Below, in pieces: positions 51,676 through 62,665 of a DNA stretch of 64,000 nucleotides; the first letter of the stretch is position 1, and every line of letters begins with the position of its first letter. Source of the stretch: Limnanthes douglasii subsp. nivea (Eukaryota; Streptophyta; Magnoliopsida; Brassicales; Limnanthaceae); NCBI GenBank assembly GCA_036936605.1, contig JAUPFV010000004.1, forward strand, positions 185,646,807-185,710,806, in the 5' to 3' direction. A model generated the notes under the pieces. That model was not told where the DNA came from. It did no database searches and saw only the letters and a list, made by a program, of their open reading frames with translations. Both the position numbers and the translations under genes were made by a program.

Positions 51676-53199
51676 ATACCCACTCTGTTTCGATTTCTAC
51701 TGAAGAAATTGTTAAATATTTGGTTGATAATTCTTTTTATGACTCTAAGAACAATATAGGATCTAAGATTAAGAATAAAAAGAAAAACCAAAATATATAT
51801 ATATAAAAAAGATCTCATGGATTTTTTTTATGATGAAGACTCTAAGAAAGCTGATATCGTGCAGGAAACGAAACAAAAAAACTATTTGGGTAGCTAACAA
51901 AATTCAAAAGATCTAAGTTTTACCAGAAAGTATATGTTTGATTTTAAAATGGATAAAGTTGTCTAATATTGTCCTGTGGAGTTCAGGTTCAGATAGAATT
52001 TGTAAGTTTGCAATGCATTGATCTATAAGTAACGCACACGAGGTGTTCGATGAAATGCTTGATCAAATTTAATATTTTGTATAATTCTTAATCAAATTCT
52101 GTACCTCCTTGATTGAGGATTATGTGACTTGTCTTGAAGTACAGTTGATTCTAGAAGGTCTGACTAATATTACAAAGGATGACACCAGATATGAAAAGGC
52201 CTCGACTAAGAGTGCACTTGCTCGCAGTGTTTATAACGAAGGTGATGAAGGGTTGGTTTTCTCTTAGTGTTGCTGCGTTGAAGGCTAGTGACGTAAAGCA
52301 ACTGACGAAAGTAAATGGTTTGCTCTTGATATTTACAGAACTAAATGTGGAAGAAATAAGTACTTCAAGCTCACAACAACTAGCAGTTTTTCCCAGAAGC
52401 AGCTAAAGATAGTTGCACCAATCATCCTGATATCATTACTATCATGTAATGGCCGAAAGATAATGACAGCAACCCCTAACATCCATATCAAAGTATTATA
52501 TCTGAAAAATTATCTAAGATTTCTCATATCAATCACGTTTTTATCGATGATTGCAATTGTATTGGATTTTTAGATTATTCCCATAATGTTTTGATCAGTT
52601 TCATTCATAAATATAGAAGTATCTTTAGAAGTTTTGGCATACTAAGTCTATATCCCTAAGTTCCAACTGGTAATGATCCAACATTTAGGTTCCATCAGTT
52701 AATTCCCTACAAGTAAGTTCCAACATGAAATATTCATGCACTTAGGTTCCATCGATTCCTCATATACATAAGTATCTGGGACTATCTTGATATTATCTGG
52801 TACAATTGCGTTAAACTGAATCCGATCTCAGCCTTGAAGGTTCAGAATCCATATTATCGTGTTTTGATTAATTTCATATTAATTTTAAATTTAATTATGC
52901 ACTGATTGGAAATGTTCAAAATTTATTTCTGTGTATGATCAATAAATCTAGTTCAAAATAAAAAAAATTATATTAATATTTTTTAAAGTTATGATATGTT
53001 TTGTACCAGTTGTAAAATGATCAATCGTAATTTTGTATCAACATAATTTTGATCGGTTTGGAGTTAAATTTGTATCAATAGTTCAAAAATTATTTAATAA
53101 TGTTTAATCAATATAGAGGTGCAATTAACTAATTGTTGTGTCTCGGCTCCTAGCTGATCAACTAACATGATATCCATGTTATACATAAATATATATATA
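51676..53199. other. Unassigned region with one short open frame
   Basis: Frame 52179-52406 (75 codons, plus) has no recognised similarity and no coding support. 52660-52760 repeats short GTTCCA-containing words (AAGTTCCAAC, TAGGTTCCATC). The rest is AT-rich. Confidence 0.4.
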
Positions 53200-53547
53200 G
53201 GCTAAAAAGCACGGTTAGTCCCCCATGTTTACCACTTGTATCAACATAGTCCATTTCGTTCACTTCTGCATAAAACCCATCCTCTTCATCTTAAAATTTT
53301 GCACGATTAGTCCCTCAGCATATTCCGGGGGACCAAAAGTGATACAAAACTTGGAATTTGGGGACCAAAAGTGATACAAAGCTTAGAATTTAAGTGTCAC
53401 GTGTCACTTTTTAAATGGTTTATATGTGTGGGGGAACTATATTTGCAAACTGTTAAAACGAAGGGGATGAGTTTTATGCAGAAGTGAAGGAAATGGACTA
53501 TGTTGATACAAGTGGTAAACATGGAGGACTAATAGTGTTTTTTACCC
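53200..53547. mobile_element. MITE with TIRs of about 115 bp and 9-bp flanking repeats (Mutator-like)
   Basis: The left end GGCTAAAAAGCACGGTTAGT and the inverted right end GGGTAAAAAACACTATTAGT stay aligned for about 115 bp, including the shared CCATGTTTACCACTTGTATC and AACATAGTCCATTTC. ATATATATA (9 bp) borders both ends (53191-53199, 53548-53556). Long TIRs with a 9-bp duplication suggest a Mutator-like MITE, though the flank is low-complexity. The centre has a 31-bp tandem duplication (GGGGACCAAAAGTGATACAA at 53329 and 53360). Confidence 0.82.
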
Positions 53548-56500
53548 ATATATATACAACATACGTTTTGTAATGTTTAAGTAATGCTGTTTTTTGTCTA
53601 GTATATATAACATGAAGAAATATGATAACTTTTAGTGTTATGTATGATTATTATGTTTATATAATGTAACATGATATGAAGTATTTTTGTGTTAAATAAG
53701 GTTGTTGTGGTTATGTAACATTTTTATATCATAAATAAATATGTTAGGGACATGTTTTGTACTATCAAATATGAATGTTATATCGGTGTCATATCTATAA
53801 AATATTGATAAAATTATTTTTTTAGAAGTGTGATATGTTGTGTCAAGTTGTATTATTTCGTGTGTATTATATGTATATTATGAATAGAAAAGTTAAAAAA
53901 TGTTATTTTGTAAATATATGACTAGTTTACTGATGTGATGTTTATGTAACTTAAATAAAACTGTTTGATATATGTTTCTGATTTTAAGTGCGATGTTTTT
54001 GTTTTTTTTGAAAACATATTTTGGTATAAGTCGTTTAAAATTTGGTTATATTTTAAAAGTGTATTCCTAGAAACCTAAAAAATAAAAAATAAAATTGTTT
54101 GATAAATATAAAATATTATCTTCTTAACCCATTAAAAATATACTTCTATAAAACTTTTATCAAATATTTATAAATTTATGTATATAATATGACATTTAAA
54201 ACCTTGTTTTTGATTGGGTTTGCTTGATAATACTACTATAAAATGTATATTAAATTTTTTCTTATTTTAAAGATAATATGCAAAGTAGTTTTCCAATTTT
54301 AAAACTATTTAATTTAATTTTTATATTTTTTTGTTGTTTCTTTTATTATTATGTTATTTTATTTTATAGATTTTTTTTGTAATACATCATATTTTTGAAG
54401 TTTAATATATTAAGATATATATATATATATATTAGTTTTGTTTTATATTAATCACAAACATATAGATTAAATGTTTACGAGATTATAGATCAATTAGCAA
54501 AAACAAGTCTTTTAAACTTGTAATAATTTTCTTCGTTTCTAAAAAATATTAAAAATATAATAACTAAAGTTAAAAAAATACTTCAAAAGTATTTAAATAC
54601 ATCCCAATAAGATGTAGGCACCTAAATACAACAGATAAATACTAATACAACAGAATACATGGAAACACACGAATTCATAAAATTACAATATACTACATAA
54701 TTAGCGAGTCCTAATGATCGAGAGTGAACCACAAACACCATGTAAAAAAAGTTTCAGAGCAACTGAAAATCGCGAGTTATAACATCTTCATACCGAGAAC
54801 TTACCACCACAACCAACACCGATGGTAAGAAAGTGTCCGTAAAAGATATGACGAGAAAAACCCAACAAAGTCAAAGAAGGTAAAAAGAATAAAGAAATTA
54901 TCGCACAAGTACGAAAGGACATCATCACAACCACCACAATCATGGCCGATTGTAACGACAGTGGTAGAAAAACATGCTCGACCGGAGTCACATGACATAA
55001 ACAGCAGAGTAGGAATACATAATGATTGCACGTCTTTTTATGCCTTCAACTACGATAAAAAATATAAAAATGAAAGGAAAGAGACCGATTCATATGTAAA
55101 TACAAGATGAAGCCATGGTATGAAAAATTATAGTCTCAATCAAAACGCAAACAAAAGAGATTCAATATACGAAATATCATCAAAAGTAGAAGAGAAAAGC
55201 AACAAAGATATATATCACTTAAGGGTTTATGAGAGAAAAACAAAAACTATATTAAATGGCTATACAAAAATTAGGGTTTGGTGAGAGTTTTTCTCTTAAG
55301 AACCGGCCATAAAAAGAGTGTCTAGTGGCAAATAAAAATACAAACTCCCATAAAAGTGAGGAAGGATATGAAATATGTACATGTTAATGATGTTTAGTTT
55401 TCCAAAGAAAAAAATGGCAGCGCAAGGATTAAGGTTATAAAGAGCTCTCTCTAACCCATCTCTTGTCTTAGAGGATGCTACATCCAAATGAGAATATTTA
55501 AAGAAAACTGACCATAAAAATCATTTATGATGATAAAATAAACACACCCATAAGAGATGAAGGGAAACGACGGTAACCATAAGGGGTATAAGAGGGTTTG
55601 GTTTCTAAAAAATATAAAACACAAACTCATAACAAATGAAGAAGGATAGCGTAGTAAAAAAGATTAGGGTTAGAGAAAACTTCTATCGTAATATTTAATT
55701 ACATTATCAACGTAATAATATGTGATAAAAAAAATCTAAATACAATAAATTTAGGAAACAAAATATGAATATCACACTAGATATTAAATTCAAAAACAAA
55801 ATAACATAAACAAATTATTACATATATATAGTATTTGTTTACATTAAACACCAAAAACCATTTTTTCCCGATAAATACCGTAATAGTTCTTACAAAATAT
55901 AATAGTACAAAAAATAATAATACCTAAATTTTTTATAAGTATCAAAATAGTCCTAAAATAAATATAACAATATCAAAATAATTATATCTTAAATTTATTA
56001 TGAATAGCAGGATATAAAAAAAATATGATAAAAAAGTAAAAATTTCTACAAAAAATTATCATCCAAAAGGAAATTATAGTATCTATTTTTTTTTACCATC
56101 TCCAAAGATGGACATATGTTTCTCTTTTATATGTTTTTGTCATATATTTAATTGTTTTGTCGATTGCATATAATATTTTTTTATACAATAGTCAAATAAT
56201 ACATATACATATATGGTTAGAATTTGTCTAGAATAAATTATATTGTTAATATATTTTAGTTAATCTTGTAACTTTGTACTGTAACTTAATAATTTATGAA
56301 TAAAAGCATAAATATTATAATGTAACATTAACATATTTAAGTTAAAAGTCCAGTTTGACTTTTGGTCCAAGTATAAATACAGTAAGATTCTCATATATAA
56401 AATTATATATATTTTTCTAAACGAGAATCTCTTATTTACTTTCATGTTCTCTTATGAAAGTTAACATACTCTTGCACCATTTTCCAAGTTATGGTTGACG

Positions 56501-56699
56501 TTTTCAAAGTCTCGGTCAACATTTTCGTAAGCATATTCAACCATTTTATTGACCATATTAATCGTATGATTTTGATAAATAACTCTATAACAAAATATTA
56601 TCTCACTAGATTAGTACCATATGTGGAAACCAATTATTATCCTGATATTTTTAATTCTAAAATCCAAGTAATTAAAAATTTAAAAAAAAAGCAATGGTG
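53548..56699. other. AT-rich intergenic DNA
   Basis: No gene found. 54417-54432 is a short (AT)n run. 54700-55700 is slightly less AT-rich, with AAGGATATG/AAAATTAGGGTTTGG-type words repeated loosely (55265, 55600, 55665), but no transposon motif was recognised. Confidence 0.5.
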
Positions 56700-57426
56700 A
56701 ATTCGAATGTGGAAACATATCATTTGAATGAATATTTTTCACATAAGTGATCTCCAAAATAGCATGGACGCACCTATGCCACAACCACTCCGCTGATGAA
56801 TATTGAGCAATTATTATACGAAATGAGGAAGAAGCAGGCTGATTATCTATGAATAATACAAACCATGATGTACCCTCCAGCTTCACGTCTAAGATCTAAT
56901 ATCAAACTTCTAAAGGATTATTATGAAGAGGAAGATGACGATGTTATGAGCTATATGCTAATAGACTGCTACCGGAATGGTACCAATAGGTGCAAGTATG
57001 CCTAATTACATAAATGATCAGCATGTATCTTGCTAATAAAAATCTTCTTAACAAAATTGCGGATACTTACTCCATTGCAATAAATAACATAAACAAACTT
57101 TCAGTAATCATTAGTTGCACGCCTAAACATAACTTCCTTTTAGCCATTTTAATCCCTTATGCAGTGTCACTGACTCAAAACCAAATATATATCCCTCAAT
57201 CACAATATCAAATAACATACACATGCCACCCTCCATATCCACTACTAGATAATAGGCAACAGAGCCCCCCTCCCATGAGTATATGAATCAACACAATTCT
57301 ACGTGGTTCCCTCCATCATCTTAGTTGGGACTTCATTAACAGGTAAGGCAACAACAAGTGCCTCGAACGTAAACATCAATGCCTAAAAAACGGATACCCC
57401 AACGTTTGGTTATGCAGTGGTAGAGA
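56700..57426 (+). other. Gene-like but unidentified remnant
   Basis: 56860-57000 reads MMYPPASRLRSNIKLLKDYY, EEEDDDVMSYMLIDCYRNG, a protein-like acidic stretch ending in a stop. Short frames to 57286 follow. I do not recognise it. It is adjacent to, and older than, CRM element D. Confidence 0.25.
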
Positions 57427-57431
57427 CTTTG
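57427..57431. repeat. Target site duplication CTTTG, left of CRM element D
   Basis: CTTTG here, CCTTG at 62661-62665: four of five bases agree, consistent with one later mutation. Confidence 0.65.
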
Positions 57432-57432
57432 T

Positions 57433-57560
57433 GATAAACTCCTCCTAGAATCGGCACTCTGAAATGGGATAGAGATAACTTTGCAACCAGGAACCGGATA
57501 AACTCCTCCTAGAATCGGCACTCTAAAATGGGATAGGGATAACTTTGCAACCAGAAACCC
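57433..57560. repeat. 64-bp tandem duplication at the LTR terminus
   Basis: Two units begin GATAAACTCCTCCTAGAATC at 57433 and 57497, each running to the CAACCAG word. They differ at a few bases (TCTGAAATGGGATAGAG / TCTAAAATGGGATAGGG). Confidence 0.92.
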
Positions 57561-57676
57561 AAAAGGATTCAAGGATCAAAGGATGTGGATCGATAGGTCA
57601 CGCAAAGGTTGTGAAAGGGCCTTTGATATTCCAACTGATCTTCCTTTGGATATGACGCACCAAATGAAGAACAGGT

Positions 57677-57918
57677 TTTCTTCTGGATGTGGTTCGTTAG
57701 TTTGGTACTGCTCCTACATCCGTCTACTGGGGAGTTGTTCTTCGAATATTGGGTTATATTCGTGGCACTCACTTCTAGAGGAATTTATTTCCCTCAACCT
57801 CTTCACTTGAACTCTGTGCCTATAGAGATGCTGATTGGGATAGTGATCCTAATGACCAAAAATCTACTATTGGAGATTTTTCAGAAGTTAAGAAGTTTTT
57901 TCAGAAGTTAAAAAATTA
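57677..57918 (+). mobile_element. Ty1/copia pol fragment embedded in the CRM element D LTR
   Basis: Plus-strand translation gives APTSVYWGVVLRILGYIRGT-like text near 57705-57765 and SLELCAYRDADWDSDPNDQKSTIG near 57805-57870, the RT/RNase H junction of copia. It is related to 22625-23000. The insert is bounded on its right by AGTTAAGAAGTTTTTTCAGAA, a copy of LTR sequence also found just beyond at 57940-57962. No LTRs or target duplication of its own. Confidence 0.85.
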
Positions 57919-58333
57919 CACACCAACAAGAGAAGAGTAAAACTTAAGAAATTTTTTCAGAATCAAAGATAGTCTACCCATTACAATTCTGAGTACATAG
58001 TTTTTATAGTTGAAAGAACTAGCCTTGAACACAATTAAGGCTGTTCTTGGAAACATAATGCATGCCTCTAAAACAATTAAGGCTTTTCTTGGAAACAAAA
58101 TGCTTTAATATTGAAAATACAAAGTATTAATGATATAAGCTGGAAATCAGACCCTTCCCTCCTCCAAGGACGTGGCTTTTGGTGTAGATGGGCCTTGGGC
58201 TTTTATTTCAACAAATGGGCAATGGTGAAGTGAAACAATTGCCTCATTAAAAACCTTGTCAAGAAAACCTATTGGGACAAAACTTGAACAAGGAAAAAAG
58301 AGTACAATCGAGACACTTTCTCATTTGTTGAAA

Positions 58334-59149
58334 TCAATTAGCTTGAATCAAGACCAAAGTGGTTTGACAAGCTTTTCCACCATACTTGCTGTTTTGATGA
58401 CGTGGATTCTCTAGTTGATTAAGCAATCCTCCAACAGCTTTGTTAAATTTTTTTGCTCTTGATCGAGTTGTTGGACCAGCCGGTAAAATAAGAATATCTT
58501 CAACTTCAAGCTCATCTTCTTTTTCAAGTTGTTCATCTGGTTCTTGCACATTTCCATGTTCTAAGCTCCTTGTGTCATCTAGGATCACATCATCCTCTCC
58601 CACTTGAAAAGCATTTGACCTCAAATTCATTTCATCTGCGATAAAAGGAACCAAATCAGAAACATTAAAGGTAGGACTCACTTTATACTTACCTCGTAGG
58701 TCAAGTTGATACGCATTATTGTTGATCTTTTTTGTTACTTCAAATGGTCGATCAATTCTAGGCATCAATTTGGACTTCCTCTCTTTTGGAAATCTTTCCT
58801 TTCTTAAGTGCACCCATACTTGATCTCCAACCTCAAAAACTTTCTCACGTCTTCCCTTGTTTGCTTGTTTGACATATTGCTCAGTTTTCTTTTCTATGTT
58901 TTTCCTTGTATCATCATGTATCTGTTTTACAAGTTCAGCTTTCTTTTTCCCATCTATGCTAGTTCTTTCACTCAAAGGCAAAGGAAGTAGATCCAAAGGA
59001 GATATTGGGTTAAATCCATAAACAGTTTGAAAAGGAGAGTACTTAGAAGCAGAATGCATAGAATGATTGTATGCAAATTCAACATGCGACAAACATTCTT
59101 CCCGAGTTTTCAAGTTCTTTTTAATTAATGCACGTAGAAGAGTGGACAA
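58334..59149 (-). pseudogene. CRM element D integrase C-terminus through LTR-encoded tail
   Basis: A 271-codon frame. Start is internal at [20 protein letters not shown], then [40 protein letters not shown], the GPF-like block [54 protein letters not shown] and the [17 protein letters not shown] tail ending TTLVLIQAN. It shows the undamaged reading through the polypurine tract into the LTR (58592) that element A has lost. CRM C-terminal regions lack a canonical chromodomain. Confidence 0.88.
58593..58605 (-). promoter_or_regulatory. Coding polypurine tract of CRM element D
   Basis: AAGTGGGAGAGGA in element sense, immediately before the 3' LTR, identical to element A. Confidence 0.8.
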
Positions 59150-59766
59150 AGTCCATCAGTTTGTGGGTAACAGGTAGTAGAAAATAAAAGCTTAGTCCCT
59201 AACTTAGACCACAAAGTTTTCCAAAAGTAACTTAGAAACTTAGTGTCCCTATCTGAAACTATCGTCCTAGGCATGCCATGCAAACGAACTATCTCTTTAA
59301 AGAACAGATTAGCAATGTCCAATGCATCATCACTTTTGTGACAAGCAACAAAGTGTGCCATTTTAGAGAATCGATCAACAACCACAAAAATGGAATCCTT
59401 ACCAGTTCTAGTCCTAGGCAATCCAACTACAAATTTCATAGATATATCATTCCAAGGATGAGTAGGAATAGGTAAAGGAGTATACAAACCGTGGGATTGA
59501 ACCTTAGATTTGGCTTGTTTGCAAGTAGCACATCTGTCACGGATTCTTTCAACATCCCTCCTCATATGTGGCCAATGGAAGTGATCCAGCATTACCTTGA
59601 GAGTTTTAGCTATTCCAAAATGTCCCATTAAGCCTTCTCCATGGGCTTCTCTAACAAGTAAATCTCTCATGGAACAATTAGGCACACATAAACGTTTATC
59701 AAAGAATAAGAATCCTTCATGCCTATAGAACCGCCCTGAAGCAAACTTTTCACATGCTTGATACAT
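59125..59766 (-). pseudogene. CRM element D integrase, zinc finger and core
   Basis: A 213-codon frame with [20 protein letters not shown] and CDRCATC-like [13 protein letters not shown] (first Cys of the pair changed to Arg), then the core. [16 protein letters not shown] has Lys where the first catalytic Asp belongs. [19 protein letters not shown] keeps the second. After PQTDG, about 22 bp present in element A (encoding QTELVNR) are missing, removing the catalytic Glu and shifting the frame to the stop at 59125. Integrase would be non-functional on three counts. Confidence 0.88.
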
Positions 59767-60217
59767 CTTTCCAAAATCAGAATCATTTTCATATAAACTC
59801 TTAAGATGATCAAATCCTAAAATCTTAGCTTTAAGAGTGCATACCTTCGGGACAATGCATCAGCAACAATATTTTCTTTACCTTGTTTGTATTTGATGAC
59901 ATATGGAAATGTCTCAATAAATTCTATCCACCTTGCATGTCTTTGTAAAGTTTTTGCTGACCTTTTAGGTGTTTGAGAGATTCATGGTCAGTGTGTATGA
60001 CAAACTCCTTTGGCCACAAGTAATGCTGCCATGTTTGCAAAGCTCGAACTAAGGCATACAACTCCTTGCCATAAGTAGGATAGTTTTGAGTAGCTCCTCC
60101 AAGCTTTTCACTGAAATAAGCTATGGGCTTTTTATCTTGCATCAAAACAGCTCCAATCCCAATTCTAGAAGCATCACATTCAATCTCAAAAGTTTTAAGA
60201 AAATCAGGTAATGTCAA
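59767..60217 (-). pseudogene. CRM element D RNase H
   Basis: Frame 60217-59924 reads [57 protein letters not shown] and [16 protein letters not shown]. The catalytic D, E and D are present (HTDH intact, unlike element A). A one-base loss near 59945 shifts the frame; [11 protein letters not shown] lies beyond in another frame. A short deletion follows near 59840. Confidence 0.85.
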
Positions 60218-60238
60218 GACAAGAGCATGAGTAAGCTT

Positions 60239-60480
60239 CTATTTTAAGGATTGAATTGCTTCTTCTTGAGCTTGAACGCTTAAAGACCTTCTAGCTACCA
60301 ATAAATTTCCTTTAGCAGGTCGCTCTAAGTGTGCTTCGGAAGAAGCAAAGACAATTTCTTCTTCCTCTAAAATTATTTCTCCATTATCTAGAATTGTCAT
60401 AATCTTCTTATTAGAACACTCATTAGCATAATGTCTCATCCCTTTTCACTTGAAACACTTAACATCACGAGTTCTGATTG
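60239..60480 (-). pseudogene. CRM element D zinc knuckle, protease start and deletion junction
   Basis: Reading continues from RTRDVKCFK into a TGA exactly at the second Cys of the CX2CX4HX4C knuckle, then KGMRHYANECSNKK keeps the His and last Cys. ILEEEEIVFASSEAHLERPA and LLVARRSLSVQ are the start of the protease region. After LSVQ the sequence jumps to AQEEAIQSLK at the RT/RNase H border. Protease active site and the RT core are deleted. This junction differs from that in element A. Confidence 0.82.
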
Positions 60481-61461
60481 CAACCTCTTTAGTTTGCCCT
60501 TGTTATCAATAGACAATGGTGTTCCAGATTTTTGGTTCACCTCTACATAACTTCCTTTCTGATAATTGGTCTTCTCATCTTTTGAATAACTTGGCTTAAT
60601 TGTTACTGCCCCTGAACCGTAACTTGATCTTGAGGAGTTCTTTCTTTTAACTTGTTTTTCAAATAGCAAAGCTTTGTGTAGCATCTCTTCTAGTTCAACA
60701 TAATACTGAGTTTCCAATCTGTCTTGAATTTCTCTATTTAAACCCCCAAGAAACCTTGACATTGTTGCCTCTCTATCAACTGAAATATCAGCTCGCAACA
60801 TTAAGGTCTCCATTTCTTGATAATACTTTTCAACAGATCGGCTTCCTTGTGTTAATCTCCTCAGCTTTAGATGCAGCTCACGGTGGTAATGACTAGGAAC
60901 AAACCTCTTCCGCATAATGGCTTTTATTTCTGCCCATGATTCTATAGGATGTTCCCCATTACGCCTTCTTGAGGTAACTAGTTGATCCCACCAACTAAGA
61001 GCATAATCATAAAATTCAGTAGCAGCAATTCTTACTCGATTGGTCTCCGTGTAGTGTTGAACGTTGAAAACGAGTTTAATCTTCTTTTCCTATTCCAAAT
61101 AGGCATCTGGATCGTTTTTTCCATGGAATGGTGGAATCATAATCTTGAGACCTCCAAGATTGTCACGCATACGTTCGTTGCCCTCTCTTGTACGTCTATG
61201 GTGCCTTCTATGGCTGTTTCGAGACGAATTGCTCATGTGTTCATAATATTCATCAGCGGCTTCATTTCTGAATTGTTCAGGTAGTTCATGGTTTCTTCTT
61301 GGACTGGTTTGTCGTGAACGGTTCCGCTCGTGGTCAGTGTTTGATTGAAGCTCTTCGCGAAAGGCATCTATCTTGGCGTCTATCAACTTTGTCATAGCTT
61401 TAATTAGAAGCTTGTTGTTATTAAAATTACTGCTTTCTGCATCATATGAATTAGACATCAT
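60436..61461 (-). pseudogene. gag: CRM element D gag
   Basis: ATG at 61461 (MMSNSYDAESS), then the same gag as element A. TGG-to-TAG at 61090-61092 (YLE then a stop, EKKI) interrupts an otherwise continuous frame, which resumes to 60436: MRKRFVPSHYHRELHLKLRR, QEMETLMLRADISVDREAT, SRFLGGLNREIQDRLETQYY. A one-base loss near 60500 (GGGCAAACTAAAG) shifts the last 20 codons. Capsid-type protein; broken only by the single stop and the late frameshift. Confidence 0.87.
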
Positions 61462-61775
61462 TTTCTACAAAACAAAACAAAAACAAATCACCAGCAACAA
61501 GTCCTTGGAAAGTTCTTCAATTTATTTAAAACCATAAAACATATCCAAATATGTTTTCCTAAGAAAATTAAGAGATAAGTTTCACAACAGCACCTAAAAA
61601 CGATTTTCTACGATTTTAAATCTCAAACAACTATAACTAGGGTGAAACAGATCAGAATTTCGTGATTCAAAATGAAATCATCACACTAACACTCAAATCT
61701 TCACAAACAAACTGATAATATAAAATAGACGAAGAAAAATTAATGAGAAAGAGAATACCCAACTTTCAGAATGTT
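61462..61775 (-). other. CRM element D leader
   Basis: Untranslated region between primer site and gag. It has one copy of the 42-bp block that is doubled in element A. Confidence 0.8.
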
Positions 61776-61787
61776 GCTCTGATACCA
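61776..61787 (-). promoter_or_regulatory. Primer binding site of CRM element D
   Basis: TGGTATCAGAGC on the minus strand, two bases inside the 5' LTR end. Confidence 0.93.
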
Positions 61788-61789
61788 CT

Positions 61790-62660
61790 TGATAAACTCC
61801 TCCTAGAATCGGCACTCTGAAATGGGATATGGATAACTTTGCAACCAGGAACCCAAAAGGATTCAAGGATCAAAGGATGTGGATCGATAGGTCACACAAA
61901 GGTTGTGGAAGGGCCTTTGATATTCCAACTGATCTTCCTTTGGATATGACGCACCAAATGAAGAGCAGGTTTTCTTGTGGATATTACACACCAACAAGAG
62001 AAGAGTAAAACTTAAGAAGTTTTTTCAGAATCAAAGATAGTCTACCCATTAGAATTCTGAGTACATAGTTTTTATAGGAGAAAGAACTAGCCTTGAACAC
62101 AATTAAGGCTGTTCTTGGAAACATAATGCATGCCTCTAAAACAATTAAGGCTTTTCTTGGAAACAAAATGCTTTAATATTGAAAATACAAAGTATTAATG
62201 ATATAAGCTAGAAATCAGACCCTTCCCTCCTCCAAGGACGTGGCTTTTGGTGTAGATGGCTCTTAGGCTTTTATTTCAACAAATGGGCAATGGTGAAGTG
62301 AAACAATTGCCTTATTAAAAACCTTGTCAAGAAAACCCATTGGGACAAAACTTGAACAAGGGAAAAAGAGTACAATCGAGACACTTTCTCATTTGTTGAA
62401 ATCAATTAGCTTGAATCAAGACCAAAGTGGTTTGACAAGCTTTTCCACCATACTTGCTGTTTTGATCACGTGGATTCTCTAGTTGATTAAGCAATCCTCC
62501 AACAGCTTTGTTAAATTTTTTTGCTCTTGATCGAGTTGTTGGACCAGCCGGTAAAATAAGAATATCTTCCACTTGAAGCTCATCTTCTTTTTCAAGTTGT
62601 TCATCTGGTTCTTGCACATTTCCATGTTCTAAGCTCCTTGTGTCATCTAGGATCATATCA
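61790..62660 (-). repeat. CRM element D 5' LTR (871 bp)
   Basis: In element sense it starts TGATATGATCC (62660) and ends GGAGTTTATCA (61790). It contains the 84-codon tail frame 62656-62402 ending TTLVLIQAN. Without the two rearrangements seen in its partner, it shows the original length. Confidence 0.93.
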
Positions 62661-62665
62661 CCTTG
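62661..62665. repeat. Target site duplication CCTTG, right of CRM element D
   Basis: Pairs with CTTTG at 57427-57431, one mismatch. Confidence 0.65.

Larger units (their letters stand above)
57432..58592 (-). repeat. CRM element D 3' LTR (1161 bp, rearranged)
   Basis: In element sense it starts TGATGTGATCC (58592) and ends GGAGTTTATCA (57432). It is about 290 bp longer than the partner LTR. Two changes account for this: a 64-bp tandem duplication at the outer end (GATAAACTCCTCCTAGAATC at 57433 and 57497) and an insertion at about 57677-57918 containing copia pol sequence. Confidence 0.9.
57432..62660 (-). mobile_element. CRM-lineage chromovirus element D, minus strand, non-autonomous
   Basis: 5.2 kb in the order (minus strand) 5' LTR 62660-61790, primer site, gag, partial zinc knuckle, RNase H, integrase, coding polypurine tract, 3' LTR 58592-57432. 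It is the same family as element A, with near-identical gag and integrase text. Protease past its first residues and the whole RT core are deleted, at breakpoints different from those in A. The 3' LTR is enlarged by a copia-derived insertion and a terminal duplication. Stops and frameshifts throughout make it inert. Confidence 0.92.

Noticed and set aside
52179..52406. 75-codon frame as a small gene
   Set aside because: No similarity, no promoter context and ordinary length for chance in this sequence.
54785..55031. Two overlapping minus-strand frames rich in Phe/Ser/Val
   Set aside because: Both depend on the same repetitive text and neither has a motif.
55260..55690. Telomere-like words (TTAGGGTTTGG, ATTAGGGTTAG)
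   Set aside because: Isolated single occurrences, not tandem TTTAGGG repeats.
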